Source of the DNA: Streptomyces halobius
GTDB taxonomy: Bacteria > Actinomycetota > Actinomycetes > Streptomycetales > Streptomycetaceae
NCBI RefSeq assembly: GCF_023277745.1
Contig: NZ_CP086322.1
Coordinates: forward strand, 2,790,001-2,854,000
Direction of reading: 5' to 3'
Length of the DNA: 64,000 nucleotides
The translations under genes and the position numbers were made by a program. How positions within the stretch are numbered: position 1 is the first letter of the stretch; each line of letters starts with the position of its first letter. Positions 15,850-25,165 of the stretch are shown one piece after another. The notes beneath the pieces were generated by a model. That model did not search any database and was not told the DNA's origin. It saw nothing but the letters and a program-made list of their open reading frames with translations.

Positions 15850-16523
15850 GGGTCGCAATCGCGGGCGCGGGCGCGGTGGGCCGTTCCATCGCCGGTGAGT
15901 TGCTGGAGAACGGGCACGAGATCCTGCTCATCGACAAGGCGCCGACCGCCATCTCGGTCGAGCGGGTGCCGCTGGCGGAGTGGCTGCTGGCCGACGCCTG
16001 CGAGATCACCTCGCTGGACGAGGCGGCGCTGCAGCGCTGCCATGTCGTCATCGCGGCGACCGGCGACGACAAGGTCAACCTCGTCGTCTCGCTGCTCGCC
16101 AAGACGGAGTACGGGGTACCGCGGGTGGTCGCCCGCGTCAACAACCCGAAGAACGAGTGGCTGTTCAACGAGTCCTGGGGCGTCGATGTCGCGGTCTCCA
16201 CGCCGCGGCTGATGTCGGCCCTGGTCGAGGAGGCGGTGAGCGTCGGCGATCTGGTACGGCTGCTGCGCTTCAGCCACGGCGACGCCAACCTCGTCGAGCT
16301 CACACTGCCTCCGGAGGCGGCCCTGGCCGGCACCCGGGTCGGCACCGTGGAGTGGCCCGAGGACACCTCCCTGGTCACCATCATCCGCGGTACGCGGGTG
16401 CTCACGCCCAACACGGAGGATGTGCTGGAGGCGGGCGACGAGCTGCTGTTCGTCGCGGCCCAGTCGCGCGAGGAGCAGCTGGAGGATCTGCTGTCGGTAC
16501 GCCGCGAGGACACGGCCGGCTGA
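15846..16523 (+). CDS. TrkA/RCK potassium-transport regulatory subunit (CeoC-like)
   Basis: This 225-aa second RCK protein begins MRVAIAGAGAVGRSIAGELL with the GxGxxG nucleotide motif, and VVIAATGDDKVNLVVSLLAK follows. The TrkA_C part occupies about residues 140-220 and ends LFVAAQSREEQLEDLL. It is translationally coupled to the first trkA gene. It is a paralogue rather than a duplicate, so a hetero-octameric gating ring is plausible. A strong convergent terminator lies about 100 bp downstream. Confidence 0.9.
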   Translation: MRVAIAGAGAVGRSIAGELLENGHEILLIDKAPTAISVERVPLAEWLLADACEITSLDEAALQRCHVVIAATGDDKVNLVVSLLAKTEYGVPRVVARVNNPKNEWLFNESWGVDVAVSTPRLMSALVEEAVSVGDLVRLLRFSHGDANLVELTLPPEAALAGTRVGTVEWPEDTSLVTIIRGTRVLTPNTEDVLEAGDELLFVAAQSREEQLEDLLSVRREDTAG

Positions 16524-16627
16524 GATCTCCGAAGCCGGCGGGCGGTCGTGGCGACTGACGCCACCCGGCGGTCGACGGCGGTCGTGACGGCTGTGGCCGG
16601 GCGATCGCCGTGACCATCGCCGTGACA

Positions 16628-16671
16628 GACGAGGGCCCCTGGGACCACATCGGTTCCCAGGGGCCCTCGTC
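16628..16671. terminator. Bidirectional terminator
   Basis: GACGAGGGCCCCTGGGA (16628-16644) pairs with the complementary arm ending at 16671 across a short loop. It separates the trkA pair (plus) from the DUF3159 operon (minus). Confidence 0.82.
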
Positions 16672-16718
16672 AGCGGAACACCGGCGTCGGCGGAGGAGTA
16701 CCGGGTGGCCCGGGCCGC

Positions 16719-17588
16719 TCAGCCGCCCTGCCGTGGTCCCTCGGGTCGCTCGGCGATCGCGTCGGGCGTGACATCCCGCGCCAGTCCGTCCGCGACCAGG
16801 TTCAGAGCCTCGCGCTCCTTCTCCCGCTCCCCCTTGGCCGCTTCTTCCGCCCTCTCCTTCGCCTCCATCTCCGCGAAGACATCGATGGGCGGCGGTGCCT
16901 TCGCCAGGAAGACCCAGGTCAGATAGACCGCGAGCAGGAACGGCGGGATCTTCAGCGCGATGAGCACCCAGCCGAGGTGGGTGGTGTCCGCCCACCAGTA
17001 CAGCGGGAAGAGGATCGCGCACTTGGCGAACAGGATCAGTCCCCAGGCATAGCTGGCCTTGGCGTATGCCTTCTTCCGGCCCGGGTTACGGGTGCGCCAG
17101 GAGAGGTTCTCCTTGAACACCGGGCCCAGGATCAGGCCGATCAGCGGCACACCCGCCAGCGTGGTGACGAAGTACGCCACCGACAGCCCGAGGGTGTAGA
17201 GCATGCCCGGCAGATAGAAGTCCTTGGCGTTGCCGGTCATCATCGCGAAGACCACGCCGAAGGCCACGCCGAAAACACCGCTGAAGGCGTGCTTCATGGT
17301 GTCCCGGCGCACCAGGCGGACGGCCGCCAGCACCAGGGAGACGGCCAGCGCGGCGATCGCCGAGACATGCAGGTCCCTGTTGACGGTGTAGATCGCGACG
17401 AACAGCAGGCCGGGGAGAACGGTCTCCACCATGCCGCGTACGCCGCCGAACGCCTCGAACAGGGCGGCCTCGGTGAGGTGTTTGCCATCGTGTCTGCCGT
17501 GGGCGTCCCCGGCCGCGTCGGGGGGCGGCGCAGTGGCGGACGAGCGGTCTGCGGAAGTGTCAGTGGTCGGTCTGTCGTAAGACGTCAC
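16719..17588 (-). CDS. DUF3159 membrane protein
   Basis: This 289-aa protein has a polar N terminus, then several hydrophobic segments (LPGLLFVAIYTVNRDLHVSA, IAALAVSLVLAAVRLV, and others through residue ~235) and a charged Lys/Glu-rich tail. It is an actinobacterial DUF3159 protein of unknown function (Rv2693c type). The GTG at 17588 is preceded by GGAG within three bases of the OB-fold gene's stop, so the two form an operon. Constant linkage to trkA and potassium genes hints at ion homeostasis, but nothing in the sequence proves it. Confidence 0.82.
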   Translation of the reverse strand: MTSYDRPTTDTSADRSSATAPPPDAAGDAHGRHDGKHLTEAALFEAFGGVRGMVETVLPGLLFVAIYTVNRDLHVSAIAALAVSLVLAAVRLVRRDTMKHAFSGVFGVAFGVVFAMMTGNAKDFYLPGMLYTLGLSVAYFVTTLAGVPLIGLILGPVFKENLSWRTRNPGRKKAYAKASYAWGLILFAKCAILFPLYWWADTTHLGWVLIALKIPPFLLAVYLTWVFLAKAPPPIDVFAEMEAKERAEEAAKGEREKEREALNLVADGLARDVTPDAIAERPEGPRQGG

Positions 17589-17591
17589 CGG

Positions 17592-17990
17592 CTACTCCTG
17601 TCCGAGCGGTCGGAGTTCGTACTTCGGGTTGAAGAGCACCCGGCGTCCGTGGCTCATGGAGACCCGGCCCGAGGCGATGAGCTTACGGCCCGGCTCGATG
17701 CCGACGATGGAACGACGTCCCAGCCACACCACGTCGAGCGCCGCGGAGCCGTCGAACAGCTCCGCCTCCAGCGCGGGCACACCGGCGCGCGGCCGCAGCG
17801 TCACATGCCGCAGCGTGCCGGTGACCTTGACTATCTGGCGGTCGTCGCAGTCGCAGATACGGGTGCACCCCGTGGTCTGCGTGTCCCGCTGCAGCTCGGC
17901 GGACTGCAGTTCCTCCTGGGAGGAGGACAGCCTGTCGAGCAGCCGGCGGAAGCGACCGGCCGGCTTCCCGGTGGGGGTCCCAGCACTCAT
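17592..17990 (-). CDS. OB-fold nucleic-acid-binding domain protein
   Basis: This 132-aa protein (Rv2694c type) has a single OB-fold. The barrel strands can be followed from VKVTGTLRHVTLRPRAG through LEAELFDGSAALDVVWLG to LIASGRVSMSHGRRVLFNPK. A Cys cluster, CTRICDCDD, precedes the fold and might bind metal. It lies three bases upstream of DUF3159 in a two-gene operon. The function is unknown; similar domains occur in RecG-like helicases and tRNA synthetases. Confidence 0.82.
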   Translation of the reverse strand: MSAGTPTGKPAGRFRRLLDRLSSSQEELQSAELQRDTQTTGCTRICDCDDRQIVKVTGTLRHVTLRPRAGVPALEAELFDGSAALDVVWLGRRSIVGIEPGRKLIASGRVSMSHGRRVLFNPKYELRPLGQE

Positions 17991-18092
17991 GGAACCAGCC
18001 TACCGGTGCACCACATCCGCCCTCACGGGCCACGCACCCCGACCGCACCTCCCGGGGACACTCCCCGGCCCCGGCCGGAACACCGCCCCCGA

Positions 18093-18138
18093 CCCGTCCG
18101 TACAGGTCGCCTCCTGCCCGTCCGCACAGGTCGCCCTC
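18093..18138. repeat. Two imperfect 21-bp tandem repeats
   Basis: CCCGTCCGTACAGGTCGCCTC (18093) recurs at 18117 as CCCGTCCGCACAGGTCGCCCTC, 24 bp apart. They sit between the kdpE stop (18142) and the OB-fold gene. This is probably a local duplication; no function is apparent. Confidence 0.6.
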
Positions 18139-18141
18139 GCC

Positions 18142-18825
18142 TCACTGCTCGAACCGGTACCCCATCCCGGGTTCGGTGATGAAGTGCCGCGGATGCGAGG
18201 GATCGTTCTCCAGCTTGCGGCGGAGCTGGGCCATGTAGACCCGGAGGTAGTTGGTCTCGGTGCCGTACGACGGGCCCCAGACCTCCTGGAGCAGCTGCTT
18301 CTGGCTGACCAGCCGGCCCCCGTTCCGGACGAGGACCTCCAGCAGATGCCACTCGGTGGGGGTCAGCCGGATGTCGCGGCCGCCGCGGTTGACCTTCTTC
18401 GCGGCGAGGTCGACGGTGAATTCCTCGGTCTCCACCACGACCTCGTCATCGGCCGGCCCGGTCGGCTCCGCCCGCCGCACCGCCGCCCGCAGCCGGGCCA
18501 GCAGCTCGTCCATCCCGAACGGCTTGGTGACATAGTCGTCCGCGCCCGCGTCCAGCGCTTCGACCTTCTCGTCGGAGGTCTGGCGGGCGGACAGCACCAG
18601 GATCGGCACCCGTGTCCAGCCGCGCAGGCCCTTGATCACCTCCACCCCGTCCATGTCGGGCAGGCCGAGGTCAAGGACGATGACATCGGGGTGGCGGGCG
18701 GCGGCGAGCCTGAGGGCGCTGGCCCCGTCGGGGGCGGCGTCCACCTCGTACTTGCGCGCCTTCAGGTTGATCACGAGGGCGCGTACGATCTGCGGCTCGT
18801 CATCGACCACAAGCACCCGGTTCAC
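18142..18825 (-). CDS. kdpE: KdpE, OmpR-family response regulator of the Kdp potassium pump
   Basis: This 227-aa protein has a receiver domain (acidic D8/D9, phospho-acceptor D52 in VIVLDLGLPDMDG) and a C-terminal OmpR winged helix (LTPTEWHLLEVLVRNGGRLV and MAQLRRKLE). It activates kdpFABC at low potassium or under osmotic stress after phosphorylation by KdpD. It lies 88 bp downstream of kdpD on the same strand. Its likely binding region is the tandem 11-bp-phased CGTMA repeat upstream of kdpFABC at 27132-27182. Confidence 0.92.
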   Translation of the reverse strand: MNRVLVVDDEPQIVRALVINLKARKYEVDAAPDGASALRLAAARHPDVIVLDLGLPDMDGVEVIKGLRGWTRVPILVLSARQTSDEKVEALDAGADDYVTKPFGMDELLARLRAAVRRAEPTGPADDEVVVETEEFTVDLAAKKVNRGGRDIRLTPTEWHLLEVLVRNGGRLVSQKQLLQEVWGPSYGTETNYLRVYMAQLRRKLENDPSHPRHFITEPGMGYRFEQ

Positions 18826-18913
18826 TGGCGTTCTCCCTCGTGGTTACGGTGTGTCGGTCCCCGCCGGGCCGGGCCCGGGGAGCGTCTGGTGAGCGTGGTC
18901 GGGGCGGCCCGGC

Positions 18914-21469
18914 TCATGTGGTGGCCTGGGCCGGAAGGTCGGGCCGCACCGGCGGACGGCCGGGCACGGCCCGCAGCGTGAGGACCATTGTCATCCCCCC
19001 GCCGGGGGTGTCCTCGGCGGCGAGCGTGCCGCCCATCGACTCCGCGAAGCCGCGGGCGACGGCCAGGCCGAGGCCGACGCCGGCGCCCCGTGGTGCGTCA
19101 CCGTACCGCTGGAACGGCTCGAAGATCCGGTCTTTGGCACTGTCCGGGACGCCCGGTCCGCGGTCGACGATCCGCAGCTCCACACGGTCGCCGAGGGCGC
19201 TGGCCTTGACCAGCACCGCCTCCCCGTCCGGGCTGTACTTCACGGCGTTCTCGACGAGATTGGCGACCGAACGTTCCAGCAGCCCCGGATCGATGGCGAC
19301 GATCGGCAGTGCCTCGGGGATGTCCAAGGTGACGCTGCCCTCCGGTACACCGCCGAGCGCCATCGGGACCACCTCGTCGAGGTCGATGTCGCGGATCAGC
19401 GGGGTGACCGTGCCGGTCTGCAGCCGGGACATGTCCAGGAGATTGCCGACCAGGTGGTCCAGCCGGTCGGCGCCCGCCTCGATGCCCGCCAGCAGCTCCG
19501 CCTCGTCCTCCTCCGACCAGGCGACGTCGTCGGAGCGCAGGGAGGTGACGGACGCCTTGATGCCGGCGAGCGGGGTCCGCAGATCATGGCTGACCGCGGC
19601 CAGCAGCGCCGTCCTGATCCGGTTGCCCTCGGCCAGCTCCTGGGCCCGCGCCGCCTCGCCCACCAGCCGCTGCCGGTCCAGGACGACCGCGGCCTGGGCG
19701 GCGAACGCGGCCAGCACCCGCCGGTCCTCGGCCGGCAGCACCCGGCCGGTCAGGGCCAGCGCCATGTGATCACCCACCGGCATGTCGACATCCGCGTCCT
19801 CGGGGCGCCGCAGCGGCTCGCAGTCGTCGGTGCCGCCGGCCCGGCCCGCGCAGGTCCACGGCTCGACGTCGCTGCCGCGCTCCAGCAGGGCGACGGTTTC
19901 CATCCCGAAGGTCTCCCGGACCCGCTCCAGCAAGGCGTCCAGCGTCGTCTCGCCGCGCAGCACGCTGCCCGCGAGGAAGGACAGGATCTCCGACTCGGCG
20001 CGCAGCCGGGCGGCCAGCTGGGTGCGCCGGGCGGCCAGATCCACCACCGAGGCGACGGACACCGCCACCGCGAGGAAGATCGCGATGGCGACCATGTTCT
20101 TGGGGTCGCTGATGGTGAGGGTGTGGGTGGGGGACGTGAAGAAGAAGTTCAGCAGCAGCGAGCCGACGGTGGCCGAGGCCAGTGCCGGCAGCCGCCCGCC
20201 GAGCAGCGCCACGACGACGGTCAGGAAGAGGAACAGCAGAACGTCGTTGGTCAGTCCCGGACCGGGCGACATGCTGGTGAGCAGCAGGGTGAGCAGGGGC
20301 GGCCCGGCCACACCGACGAGCCAGCCGGCGATGTTCCGGCTCCGGCCGAGGCGGGCTCCGTGCGGCACCGGGAGGCCCCGGCCCTTGGCGACCTCGTCGT
20401 GCGTGACGATGTGCACATCGAGGTCGGGCCCGGAATCGCGGGCGACGGTCGCCCCGACGCCCGGCCCGAACATGTACTGCCATGCCTTGCGGCGGCTGGA
20501 GCCCAGCACGATCTGGGTGGCGTTCACCCCGCGTGCGAACTCCAGCAGCGCGCTCGGTATGTCGTCGCCTATGACGTGGTGAAACGTGCCGCCCAGGTCC
20601 TCGACCAGCGTCCGCTGGACGGCGAGCTCCTTGGGCGAGGCCGAGGTCAGCCCGTCACTGCGCGCTATGTAGACGGCGAGCACCTCGCTGCCCGAGCCCT
20701 TCGCGGCCATACGGGAGGCGCGGCGGATGAGGGTGCGCCCCTCGGGGCCACCGGTAAGGCCGACGACGATGCGCTCGCGGCCGGCCCAGATGGTGGAGAC
20801 ATGGTGTTCGGTGCGGTACTGCTGGAGGTATTCGTCGACCCGGTCGGCGACCCACAGCAGCGCCAGCTCGCGCAGTACGGTGAGGTTGCCGGGCCGGAAG
20901 TAGTGGGAGAGCGCGGCGTCCACCCGGTCGGGGCGGTAGATGTTGCCGTGTGCCATGCGGCGGCGCAGCGCCTGGGGCGACATGTCGACAAGCTCGATCT
21001 GGTCGGCGCGGCGCACGCTCTCGTCCGGAACCGTCTCGCGCTGACGGACACCCGTTATCGACTCGACGACATCCCCGAGTGATTCGAGATGCTGGATGTT
21101 GACCGTCGAGATCACATCGATACCTGCTTCCAGCAGTTCCTCGATGTCCTGCCAGCGCTTCTCGTTGCGCGAACCGGGGACGTTGGTGTGCGCCAGCTCG
21201 TCGACCAGCGCGACGGCCGGCCCGCGCTCCAGGACGGCGTCCACGTCCATCTCGGTGAACACCGTGCCGCGGTGCTGGAGCTCCCGGCGCCGGATCTGCT
21301 CCAGGCCGTGCAGCATGACCTCGGTACGGGGCCTGCCGTGGTGCTCGACGAACGCCACGACGACGTCCGTGCCCCGCTCCATGCGCCGGTGCGCCTCGGC
21401 CAGCATCGAGTACGTCTTGCCGACGCCCGGTGCCGCACCGAGATAAATCCGTAGCTTGCCGCGTGCCAT
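18914..21469 (-). CDS. kdpD: KdpD, sensor histidine kinase for potassium
   Basis: This 851-aa kinase begins with the KdpD domain and Walker A GAAPGVGKT (11-19), followed by a universal-stress domain. Four membrane spans lie at about residues 390-490, then a GAF-like region. The HisKA motif is VSHDLRTPLAGIKA (phospho-His about residue 627). The ATPase boxes are NLVENAVKYSP (N), DRGPGVP (G1) and GAGVGLGLAVARG (G2). It senses potassium and ionic conditions and phosphorylates KdpE. It is separated from kdpFABC by an oppositely oriented acetyltransferase gene, so kdpDE has its own promoter near 21480. Confidence 0.95.
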   Translation of the reverse strand: MARGKLRIYLGAAPGVGKTYSMLAEAHRRMERGTDVVVAFVEHHGRPRTEVMLHGLEQIRRRELQHRGTVFTEMDVDAVLERGPAVALVDELAHTNVPGSRNEKRWQDIEELLEAGIDVISTVNIQHLESLGDVVESITGVRQRETVPDESVRRADQIELVDMSPQALRRRMAHGNIYRPDRVDAALSHYFRPGNLTVLRELALLWVADRVDEYLQQYRTEHHVSTIWAGRERIVVGLTGGPEGRTLIRRASRMAAKGSGSEVLAVYIARSDGLTSASPKELAVQRTLVEDLGGTFHHVIGDDIPSALLEFARGVNATQIVLGSSRRKAWQYMFGPGVGATVARDSGPDLDVHIVTHDEVAKGRGLPVPHGARLGRSRNIAGWLVGVAGPPLLTLLLTSMSPGPGLTNDVLLFLFLTVVVALLGGRLPALASATVGSLLLNFFFTSPTHTLTISDPKNMVAIAIFLAVAVSVASVVDLAARRTQLAARLRAESEILSFLAGSVLRGETTLDALLERVRETFGMETVALLERGSDVEPWTCAGRAGGTDDCEPLRRPEDADVDMPVGDHMALALTGRVLPAEDRRVLAAFAAQAAVVLDRQRLVGEAARAQELAEGNRIRTALLAAVSHDLRTPLAGIKASVTSLRSDDVAWSEEDEAELLAGIEAGADRLDHLVGNLLDMSRLQTGTVTPLIRDIDLDEVVPMALGGVPEGSVTLDIPEALPIVAIDPGLLERSVANLVENAVKYSPDGEAVLVKASALGDRVELRIVDRGPGVPDSAKDRIFEPFQRYGDAPRGAGVGLGLAVARGFAESMGGTLAAEDTPGGGMTMVLTLRAVPGRPPVRPDLPAQATT

Positions 21470-21633
21470 GGCCCCATTGTCTTACGTGAAAGCCGCCCCC
21501 ATCGGGCTGGCCGGATTCGACATTACAGACCCCACAGGGGGACAAAACACCCAGGTAGTGGCTTGGTGTCGGGTCTTGACGCGACTCTGATACAGGTCCG
21601 CGCGCCCCCGCGAACCGACCGGGAGGATCCCGT

Positions 21634-22194
21634 ATGACCGATGTCAGCGTCCGCATCTCCCCCACCGCCCGTGTCCGTATCGCCCACACCGCCGATCTGG
21701 ACGCCGCCGCGCGCAAGGCCGCCCGTGCCCTGCTGTACGACGTCTTCGACGACATGACCGAGGACGACTGGGAGCACGCGCTGGGCGGTCTGCACGCGCT
21801 GTTCCACGAGGACGGGGAGCTGGTCGGGCACGCGTCCGTGGTGCAGCGGCGGCTGCTGCACGGCGGACGGGCACTGCGCTGCGGCTATGTGGAGGGCGTG
21901 GGCGTCCGCGCGGACCGGCGCGGCCGCGGCCTGGGCGCGGCGCTGATGGACGCCCTGGAGCGGGTGGTCCGCGGCGGCTACGACCTCGGCGCGCTGGGAG
22001 CCGCGGACACGGCCGCAGCCTTCTACGCGGCGCGCGGCTGGCAGCTGTGGCGCGGCCGGTCCTGGGCGCTCACCCCGACCGGCATCCGGCGCACCCCGGA
22101 CGAGGACGGTTTCCTCTACGTCCTTCCGGGGGCCGTCCCGCTCGACCTCGACGGGGATCTCACCTGCGACTGGCGCGACGGTGACGTGTGGTGA
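21634..22194 (+). CDS. aac(2')-I: Aminoglycoside 2'-N-acetyltransferase, AAC(2')-I family
   Basis: This 186-aa GNAT protein closely follows mycobacterial AAC(2')-Ic in order and wording of motifs: HTADLD, DDWEHALGGLHAL, ASVVQRRLL, ALRCGYVEGVGVR, RRGRGLGAALMD (CoA loop), FYAARGW, RRTPDEDGFLYVLP and CDWRDGDVW at the C terminus. These enzymes acetylate the 2'-amino group of gentamicin, tobramycin and related drugs; the native role may be in cell-wall or small-molecule acetylation. The ATG follows GGGAGGA (21620-21626). It is inserted between kdpD and kdpC in the opposite orientation. Confidence 0.87.
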   Translation: MTDVSVRISPTARVRIAHTADLDAAARKAARALLYDVFDDMTEDDWEHALGGLHALFHEDGELVGHASVVQRRLLHGGRALRCGYVEGVGVRADRRGRGLGAALMDALERVVRGGYDLGALGAADTAAAFYAARGWQLWRGRSWALTPTGIRRTPDEDGFLYVLPGAVPLDLDGDLTCDWRDGDVW

Positions 22195-22258
22195 GCGGAG
22201 GGCCGAGTCCCCGCGGAGGGCCGAGTCCCTCGTGAGCGCAATGACCGGGACCGCAGAA

Positions 22259-22296
22259 CCGGGCGGCCCCGGAGAAGCTCTCCCCGGGGCCGCCCG
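22259..22296. terminator. Bidirectional terminator
   Basis: The arms CGGGCGGCCCCGG and CCGGGGCCGCCCG form a 13-bp stem between the acetyltransferase (plus) and kdpC (minus) stops. Confidence 0.75.
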
Positions 22297-22325
22297 CTGC
22301 GCGGTCCGTCGACTGCCGTGACCGC

Positions 22326-23003
22326 TCAGCCCTTGGCCCTGCCCCGCGCCAGGTCCTTCAGCGCGATGTTCAACTCCAGGACGTTCACCCGCGGTTCGCC
22401 CATGAAGCCCAGGATGCGGCCGTCGGTGTGCTCCTTGACCAGAGCCGCCACCTGCCGCACATCGAGGTGGTTCTCCTTGGCGACCCGGGTTGCCTGCAGC
22501 TCCGCGTACTCCGGGGAGATGTGCGGGTCCAGGCCGGAGGCGGACGAGGTCACCGCGTCCGCGGGAACCTCCGGCTGCGGGACGCCGTACGTCTCGGAGA
22601 CCCACTTCTTGCGCCGCTGCACCGCCTCGGTCAGGTCGGTGTTGCTCGCACTCAGGTTGGTGGCCCCGGACACCTGCAGATCGTACTGGGTGTTGACGCC
22701 GTTGTCCCTGTTGCTGCCCAGTCCGTCCGACGGGCGCGGCTGGAAGTACCGCAGGTCCGGTATCGGATCGCCGTGCTTGTCCGTGCCCTTGTCGTAGCGC
22801 TGGCCGATCAGCGAGGAGCCGACCACCTTGCCGTGGGACGTCACCTCGGACCCGTTGGCCTGGTCCGGGAACACGGCCTGCGCCACGCCGGTGACCACCA
22901 GGGGGTAGATCACCCCGCAGACCACGGTCAGGACGAGCAGGGCGCGCAGCCCCGCCGCCGTCAACCGGGCGCTGTTGCGTACGGAGTTGTTCACGGAGGT
23001 CAC
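22326..23003 (-). CDS. kdpC: KdpC, potassium-transporting ATPase subunit C
   Basis: This 225-aa subunit has one N-terminal membrane span ([20 protein letters not shown]) followed by a periplasmic-side domain containing GSSLIGQ, YFQPRPS and [15 protein letters not shown], the conserved KdpC signatures. KdpC stabilises the KdpA-KdpB complex. The GTG start at 23003 overlaps the kdpB stop (GTGA), indicating coupled translation. Confidence 0.95.
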   Translation of the reverse strand: MTSVNNSVRNSARLTAAGLRALLVLTVVCGVIYPLVVTGVAQAVFPDQANGSEVTSHGKVVGSSLIGQRYDKGTDKHGDPIPDLRYFQPRPSDGLGSNRDNGVNTQYDLQVSGATNLSASNTDLTEAVQRRKKWVSETYGVPQPEVPADAVTSSASGLDPHISPEYAELQATRVAKENHLDVRQVAALVKEHTDGRILGFMGEPRVNVLELNIALKDLARGRAKG

Positions 23004-25165
23004 CGGATTCCGGGGAAGAGGGAGATGAGCAGGTCGATGATCTTGATGCCGATGAAGGGTGCGATCAGCCCGCCCAGTCCGTAGATGCCGAGGTTGCGGC
23101 GCAGCATCCGGTCGGCGCTCACCGGCCGGTACCGCACGCCCTTCAGGGCGAGTGGCACCAGCGCGACGATGATCAGCGCGTTGAAGATGACCGCCGACAG
23201 GATCGCGGAGTTGGGGCTGGACAGCCGCATGATGTTGAGGGTGTCCAGGCCCGGGTAGGCCACCGCGAACATCGCCGGGATGATCGCGAAGTACTTCGCG
23301 ACGTCGTTGGCGATCGAGAAGGTGGTCAGCGCACCACGGGTGATCAGCAGCTGCTTGCCGATCTCGACGATCTCGATGAGCTTGGTCGGGTTGGAGTCGA
23401 GGTCGACCATGTTGCCGGCCTCCTTGGCGGCCGACGTCCCGGTGTTCATCGCCACGCCGACGTCCGCCTGGGCCAGCGCGGGCGCGTCGTTGGTGCCGTC
23501 ACCGGTCATCGCGACCAGCTTGCCGCCCGCCTGCTCCCGCTTGATCAGCGCCATCTTGTCCTCGGGCGTGGCCTCCGCGAGGAAGTCGTCCACACCCGCC
23601 TCGTCGGCGATGGCCTTGGCCGTCAGCGGGTTGTCACCCGTGATCATGACGGTCTTGATGCCCATCTGGCGCAGCTCGACGAACCGCTCGCGCATGCCGT
23701 CCTTGACGACGTCCTTGAGGTGGATGACGCCCAGGACGCGCGGACCGCGCTCGTCCTCCAGGGCGACCAGCAGCGGCGTGCCGCCGGCCTGCGAGATGGT
23801 GTCGGTCAGCTCCCGGGCGTCGGCGGCGACCTCGCCGCCGCGCTCCTTGACCCAGGCGATGACCGAACCGGTCGCGCCCTTGCGGATCTTGCGGTGGTGC
23901 CCGTCCTCGGTGACGTCCACGCCGGACATCCGGGTCTGGGCGGTGAACGGCACCCACTCGGCGTCCACCAGCTCACCCTGGTGGCGCTCGCGCAGCCCGT
24001 ACTTCTCCTTGGCGAGGATGACGACCGAGCGGCCCTCGGGCGTCTCGTCGGCCAGCGAGGAGAGCTGGGCGGCGTCCGCGACCTCCGCCTCCGTGGTCCC
24101 GCGCACGGGCACGAACTCGGCGGCCTGGCGGTTGCCGAGGGTGATGGTGCCGGTCTTGTCGAGCAGCAATGTCGATACATCGCCTGCCGCCTCGACGGCC
24201 CGGCCGGACACCGCCAGCACATTGCGCTGCACCAACCGGTCCATACCGGCGATGCCGATGGCCGACAGCAGGGCGCCGATCGTCGTCGGGATCAGACACA
24301 CCAGCAGCGCGAGCAGCACGATCATGGGCTGTTCCGCGCCGGCGTAGACCGCGAACGACTGCAGGGTGACGACCGCGAGCAGGAAGACGATGGTGAGCGA
24401 CGCGAGCAGGATGTTCAGCGCGATCTCATTGGGCGTCTTCTGCCGTGCCGCGCCCTCGACCAGGTTGATCATCCGGTCGATGAAGGTCTCGCCCGGCTTC
24501 GTCGTGATCTTGACGACGATCCGGTCGGAGAGCACCTTCGTGCCACCGGTCACCGCGGACCGGTCACCGCCGGACTCCCGGATGACCGGGGCCGACTCAC
24601 CCGTGATCGCGGACTCGTCGACCGACGCCACCCCTTCGACCACATCGCCGTCACCGGGAATGATGTCGCCCGCCTCGCACACGACCAGGTCACCGACGCG
24701 CAGTGCGGTACCGGGGACCTCCTCCTCGGTGCCGTCGACACCGCCGGTCAGCCGGCGCGCCACGGTGTCGGTCCTGGCCTTGCGCAGCGTGTCGGCCTGC
24801 GCCTTGCCGCGGCCCTCGGCGACCGCCTCCGCGAGGTTCGCGAAGATGACGGTCAGCCACAGCCAGGCGGCGATGGCCCAGCCGAACCAGTCCGACGGCG
24901 AGGTGATCGCGAAGATCGTGGTCAGCACGGAGCCGACCTCGACCACGAACATCACGGGGGACTTGGCCATCACCCGCGGGTCGAGCTTGCGTATCGCGTC
25001 CGGGAAGGACGTGACCAGCTGCTTGGGGTCGAAAAGACCGCCGCCCACGCGGCCGTCGCCGGGCTTGTGCCCGCTGGGGACGTCCTGATGCGGGGCGCGG
25101 GTCGGGGTAGCGGTCGAGCTGGAGGCCATGGAGCCCGGTTCCTCTGGTTTCACGGGGGCGGTCAT
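23000..25165 (-). CDS. kdpB: KdpB, P-type ATPase subunit of potassium pump
   Basis: This 721-aa catalytic subunit shows AITGESAPV, the phosphorylation motif [14 protein letters not shown] (Asp about residue 336), [14 protein letters not shown] and [16 protein letters not shown], with paired membrane spans at both ends. It hydrolyses ATP to drive potassium uptake through KdpA. The ATG at 25165 overlaps the kdpA stop (ATGA). The N terminus carries about 45 residues rich in Pro, Ser and Thr before the conserved core. A longer in-frame start inside kdpA is rejected. Confidence 0.96.
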   Translation of the reverse strand: MTAPVKPEEPGSMASSSTATPTRAPHQDVPSGHKPGDGRVGGGLFDPKQLVTSFPDAIRKLDPRVMAKSPVMFVVEVGSVLTTIFAITSPSDWFGWAIAAWLWLTVIFANLAEAVAEGRGKAQADTLRKARTDTVARRLTGGVDGTEEEVPGTALRVGDLVVCEAGDIIPGDGDVVEGVASVDESAITGESAPVIRESGGDRSAVTGGTKVLSDRIVVKITTKPGETFIDRMINLVEGAARQKTPNEIALNILLASLTIVFLLAVVTLQSFAVYAGAEQPMIVLLALLVCLIPTTIGALLSAIGIAGMDRLVQRNVLAVSGRAVEAAGDVSTLLLDKTGTITLGNRQAAEFVPVRGTTEAEVADAAQLSSLADETPEGRSVVILAKEKYGLRERHQGELVDAEWVPFTAQTRMSGVDVTEDGHHRKIRKGATGSVIAWVKERGGEVAADARELTDTISQAGGTPLLVALEDERGPRVLGVIHLKDVVKDGMRERFVELRQMGIKTVMITGDNPLTAKAIADEAGVDDFLAEATPEDKMALIKREQAGGKLVAMTGDGTNDAPALAQADVGVAMNTGTSAAKEAGNMVDLDSNPTKLIEIVEIGKQLLITRGALTTFSIANDVAKYFAIIPAMFAVAYPGLDTLNIMRLSSPNSAILSAVIFNALIIVALVPLALKGVRYRPVSADRMLRRNLGIYGLGGLIAPFIGIKIIDLLISLFPGIR

